Below, piece after piece: positions 6,832-9,223 of a DNA stretch of 9,223 bases. Under the pieces are notes generated by a model that was not told where the DNA came from, did no database searches, and saw nothing but the letters and a program-made list of their open reading frames with translations. How positions within the stretch are numbered: position 1 is the stretch's first letter; every line of letters begins with the position of its first letter. Origin of the DNA: Micavibrio sp. UBA5703 (lineage in GTDB: Bacteria > Pseudomonadota > Alphaproteobacteria > Micavibrionales > Micavibrionaceae). The stretch lies in the NCBI GenBank assembly GCA_002420015.1, contig DIHF01000053.1:1-9223 (forward strand). The letters run 5' to 3'. The position numbers and the translations under genes are program-made.

Positions 6832-7626
6832 GTGTCAGCTAACTATACTGGGGCCGCTTATTGCCGGATAAAGGAAATGGCGGTCGATACAAAAGAGCGT
6901 TGCAGGAATGAGACGTTGGGCGCGAGGGCCGATGGGGCTTTCTGCGACGGTTTTCCTTTCAGCAAAATGCGTCCGGCTGCCAAGACCCGCCTGATAAAAG
7001 AAGGGATGCCTCAGGTTTTTTCTCGTGGTCACGTGATCTTTATGCACGAGGATCAGGCGCAGAGGTTTTATTTTATCAAGTCGGGATGGATAAAGTTGTT
7101 CAGGGAGACGATCGGCGGGGACGAGGCAATACTTGATGTGCTGCCGCCGGGATCTGTCTTCGGTGAGGCTGCTTTTTGCGAGGGCGGTGTTTATGCCTAT
7201 GGGGCGGAGGTTATCGAAAATTGCGAGATCGTTTCTTATCCCCTGAGTCTGCTGGAAACCGAGACACGGGAGAATGGCGAGTTCACAATCGAGTTCCTCA
7301 AGCATGTGGCGGCCAGGGGGCTTGCGCGCGACAAGGAGATCGAGCTGCGTTCGGTGCAAAATGCCGCACAACGTATCGGATGTTTTATTCTGCGTCTGTG
7401 CCGGGAAGAAAGCGGAAATGAGACGACGCTATGCCTGCCGTGGGAAAAATCCCTGATCGCGGCGCGCCTCGGTATGGCGCCCGAGACTTTTTCACGCGGG
7501 CTGGCAAGGCTTCAGAAAGACACGGCTATGGCAATTAATGGGCCGGTAATTGAGATACCGGATATTAAAATGCTTGCCCGTTATACGTGTGTGGCTTGTT
7601 CCAACGTTTTTCCGTGCAAAAACTAA
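6832..7626 (+). CDS. Crp/Fnr-family transcriptional regulator with C-terminal cysteine cluster
   Basis: The 264-residue product has an N-terminal cyclic-nucleotide-binding-like beta-barrel (about 45-145, with PPGSVFGEAAF at 105-115), a dimerisation helix (about 147-178) and a C-terminal winged helix-turn-helix. The recognition helix carries E218-T-F-S221-R222, the E-x-x-S-R signature by which FNR-type regulators read TTGAT half-sites. Such boxes occur upstream of both flanking units. The N-terminal C-x2-C-x5-C of E. coli FNR is absent: cysteines 11, 24 and 38 are widely spaced. Instead C253-x2-C256-x5-C262 lies at the extreme C-terminus, recalling Bacillus subtilis Fnr, whose iron-sulfur cluster is held by C-terminal cysteines. 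I infer an oxygen- or redox-responsive regulator of ompW and the cco operon. The start is GTG, with AGAGG 10 nt upstream. An internal ATG at 6877 would remove 15 non-conserved residues, so the exact start is uncertain. Confidence 0.9.
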   Translation: MSANYTGAAYCRIKEMAVDTKERCRNETLGARADGAFCDGFPFSKMRPAAKTRLIKEGMPQVFSRGHVIFMHEDQAQRFYFIKSGWIKLFRETIGGDEAILDVLPPGSVFGEAAFCEGGVYAYGAEVIENCEIVSYPLSLLETETRENGEFTIEFLKHVAARGLARDKEIELRSVQNAAQRIGCFILRLCREESGNETTLCLPWEKSLIAARLGMAPETFSRGLARLQKDTAMAINGPVIEIPDIKMLARYTCVACSNVFPCKN

Positions 7627-7632
7627 CACCAC

Positions 7633-7646
7633 TTGATCACGGTCAA
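7633..7646. promoter_or_regulatory. FNR-type operator upstream of the TauE/SafE-ccoN operon
   Basis: TTGATCACGGTCAA matches the FNR consensus TTGAT-N4-ATCAA with one change. It lies 7 bases after the stop of the regulator gene and 56 bases before the GTG of the membrane-protein gene. A weak -10 candidate, TAGGCT at 7668-7673, has its first base 28.5 bases from the box centre, close to class II spacing. TTTAAT at 7661-7666 looks better as a hexamer but sits too close. cbb3 oxidase operons are classic FNR/FixK targets, which supports a functional site. Confidence 0.82.
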
Positions 7647-7702
7647 GGCGTAATTATGACTTTAATGTAGGCTGCTCCCCGTGGTTCTTTAAGGATTTTC
7701 CA

Positions 7703-8398
7703 GTGATTTGGGATTGCAGTCTATTTAATGCTTCGGGCGGCCTGATTGCCGCGCTTTTTTTATCCGGACTGGTAGGGGGATTTACGCATTGCGCAGGCAT
7801 GTGCGGGCCTTTTGTCCTTGCACAGACGGGGGCCTTGCACAGGCTTTCGTCCGTGGCGCTTCTGCCCTATCACGCGGGGCGCATGACGACTTATGTGGCT
7901 CTTGCGGTTCTGACGAACACGGTCGTCAATCTGGCGTTCGCGGCTTCGCCCTTAAAAACCTTGATTGCCGCGCCTATGCTCACGCTCGCAGGCGTTATAT
8001 TCCTGATAACCGCCTTTCCGCGTCTTGGTGTTTTATTTCCCTGGGCGGCGCGCCTGCGTATCAGCCTGCCCTACAAATGGGTTTCGGCGGGCACAGGAAG
8101 TCTTCTGCGCGATCCCGGTCTTTTGAAACGCTATTCGTTGGGCGTACTGCTGGGATTTATGCCCTGCGGCCTTGTTCTTTCGGCGCTGCTTGCGGCCGGT
8201 ACGGCGGAGAATGCGGGGCATGCAGCGTTGGCAATGGCCGCGTTCACTCTTGGGACGGTGCCTGCTTTGGTTATGACGGCATTCGGCGGTAATGTTTTCA
8301 AGGCCGCATTCCCGCGCTTTTCAGGATATGCCATTCGGGGGCTTATGGCCTTCAACGGCGTGTGGCTCATTGCCATGGCGGCATTTTTGTTACGATAG
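7703..8398 (+). CDS. TauE/SafE-family (DsbD_2/UreH-like) membrane protein next to ccoN
   Basis: A 231-residue polytopic inner-membrane protein with about six hydrophobic segments (about 12-35, 52-78, 86-112, 146-168, 173-196 and 209-230). The first contains G-F-T-H29-C30-A-G-M-C34-G-P and the fourth contains G-F-M-P-C155-G-L-V. These paired motifs are typical of the small family annotated as sulfite exporter TauE/SafE or UreH/DsbD_2-like. Members often sit beside ccoG-ccoH-ccoI-ccoS in cbb3 oxidase clusters. The H-C-x3-C and P-C-G motifs would suit metal or thiol transfer, so a role in copper delivery or oxidase assembly is plausible. Sulfite export is a name by homology only. The GTG start is supported by AAGGA with 7-nt spacing. 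The stop lies 9 bases before ccoN, so the two genes are almost certainly co-transcribed from the FNR-box promoter. Confidence 0.85.
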   Translation: MIWDCSLFNASGGLIAALFLSGLVGGFTHCAGMCGPFVLAQTGALHRLSSVALLPYHAGRMTTYVALAVLTNTVVNLAFAASPLKTLIAAPMLTLAGVIFLITAFPRLGVLFPWAARLRISLPYKWVSAGTGSLLRDPGLLKRYSLGVLLGFMPCGLVLSALLAAGTAENAGHAALAMAAFTLGTVPALVMTAFGGNVFKAAFPRFSGYAIRGLMAFNGVWLIAMAAFLLR

Positions 8399-8407
8399 GA
8401 AGTCAGC

Positions 8408-9223
8408 ATGAACACAGCATCTCTTCAAAAATCAGGTTATAACGATGAAGTGGTAAGGCTCTTTACGCTGGCCACGGTGTTCTGGGGCATTGCCGGGTTT
8501 GCCGTAGGCTTGCTGATTGCTTTTCAGATGGCGTTTCCTGCGCTCAATATAGAACCCTATCTGACATTTGGCCGTCTGCGCCCGCTGCACACATCGGCTG
8601 TCATTTTTGCCTTCGGCGGCAATGCGCTGTTTGCGACCAGCTATTACGTCGTGCAACGCACCTGTGCTGTGAGGCTCTGGAACGACAGGCTCGCGATGTT
8701 CACTTTCTGGGGTTACCAGATATTTATATTGATGGCTGGGCTGGGCTACCTGTTCGGTGTTACGCAAGGGAAGGAATATGCCGAGCCGGAATGGTACGCG
8801 GATCTATTCCTGACAGTCGTATGGGTTTCCTATCTGCTGGTTTTTCTGATGACCATCATCAGGCGCCGGGAGCCTCATATATACGTTGCCAACTGGTTTT
8901 ATCTCTCGTTTATCGTGACCGTGGCCGTTCTGCATCTTGGCAACAACATATCAATTCCATGGAGCATGACGAGCCCGCACAGCTACAGTGTTTTTGCCGG
9001 TGTACAAAGCGCCATGATCCAGTGGTGGTACGCGCATAACGCCGTCGGATTTTTCCTGACCGCCGGGTTTCTCGGGATGATGTATTACTTTATTCCCAAG
9101 CGCGCCGAGCGGCCGGTCTATTCCTACCGCCTGTCGATCCTGCACTTCTGGTCGTTGATATTTATCTATATGTGGGCGGGGCCTCACCATCTGCATTACA
9201 CGGCGCTGCCGGACTGGGCGCAG
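8408..9223 (+). CDS. ccoN: cbb3-type cytochrome c oxidase subunit I (5' part)
   Basis: The first 272 codons are in the window and the gene runs off the right edge; full CcoN is usually about 470-550 residues. CcoN is the catalytic subunit of the high-affinity cbb3 oxidase. It reduces oxygen to water at a heme b3-CuB centre in the inner membrane and pumps protons under microaerobic conditions. Visible signatures are R-P-L-H61-T-S-A-V, the axial histidine of the low-spin heme; W-W-Y-A-H210-N-A-V-G-F-F, the first CuB histidine; Y254 in F-I-Y-M-W-A-G-P, the position of the tyrosine cross-linked to that histidine; and H260-H261, the other two CuB ligands, followed by L-H-Y-T-A-L-P-D-W. All key residues in this portion are intact. 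The ATG is preceded by AGGAAG with 5-nt spacing, overlapping the previous stop codon. ccoO, ccoQ and ccoP are expected downstream. Confidence 0.97.
   Translation, partial: MNTASLQKSGYNDEVVRLFTLATVFWGIAGFAVGLLIAFQMAFPALNIEPYLTFGRLRPLHTSAVIFAFGGNALFATSYYVVQRTCAVRLWNDRLAMFTFWGYQIFILMAGLGYLFGVTQGKEYAEPEWYADLFLTVVWVSYLLVFLMTIIRRREPHIYVANWFYLSFIVTVAVLHLGNNISIPWSMTSPHSYSVFAGVQSAMIQWWYAHNAVGFFLTAGFLGMMYYFIPKRAERPVYSYRLSILHFWSLIFIYMWAGPHHLHYTALPDWAQ

Overview
The window looks like the chromosome of a Gram-negative proteobacterium, most likely an alphaproteobacterium. This is inferred from an OmpW-type outer-membrane barrel, a cbb3-type cytochrome oxidase subunit, a Crp/Fnr regulator with FNR-type boxes, and a giant type I-secreted RTX protein. 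I cannot assign a genus.

Region 1 (1-5462, minus strand) is one uninterrupted coding region of at least 1820 codons that runs off the left edge. It encodes a secreted mosaic protein. From the N-terminus it has a cadherin-like domain, a G8 domain, a long right-handed beta-helix of the CEMIP/TMEM2/fibrocystin type, a PKD domain, a jelly-roll-like module, a second cadherin-like domain, a LamG-like lectin fold, RTX calcium-binding nonapeptides and the start of a type I secretion signal. It is probably an extracellular polysaccharide-binding or polysaccharide-modifying protein.

Region 2 (5463-6150) is a gene-free stretch of almost 700 bases separating divergent genes. It holds several inverted repeats, a set of mutually exclusive potential hairpins, a degenerate 3 x 12 bp tandem repeat and, at its right end, a near-ideal FNR-type operator followed by TATAAT.

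Region 3 (6151-9223, plus strand) is a low-oxygen module: ompW, a Crp/Fnr-family regulator, a small TauE/SafE (DsbD_2/UreH-like) membrane protein, and the 5' part of ccoN. FNR-type boxes lie in front of ompW and in front of the membrane protein-ccoN pair, with a weaker one in front of the regulator. The regulator carries the E-x-x-S-R recognition-helix signature expected to read such boxes. It lacks the N-terminal cysteine cluster of E. coli FNR but has C-x2-C-x5-C at its extreme C-terminus, recalling the C-terminal iron-sulfur site of Bacillus Fnr. The simplest model is an oxygen- or redox-responsive regulator controlling its neighbours: an outer-membrane protein and a high-affinity terminal oxidase with a biogenesis or metal-handling partner.
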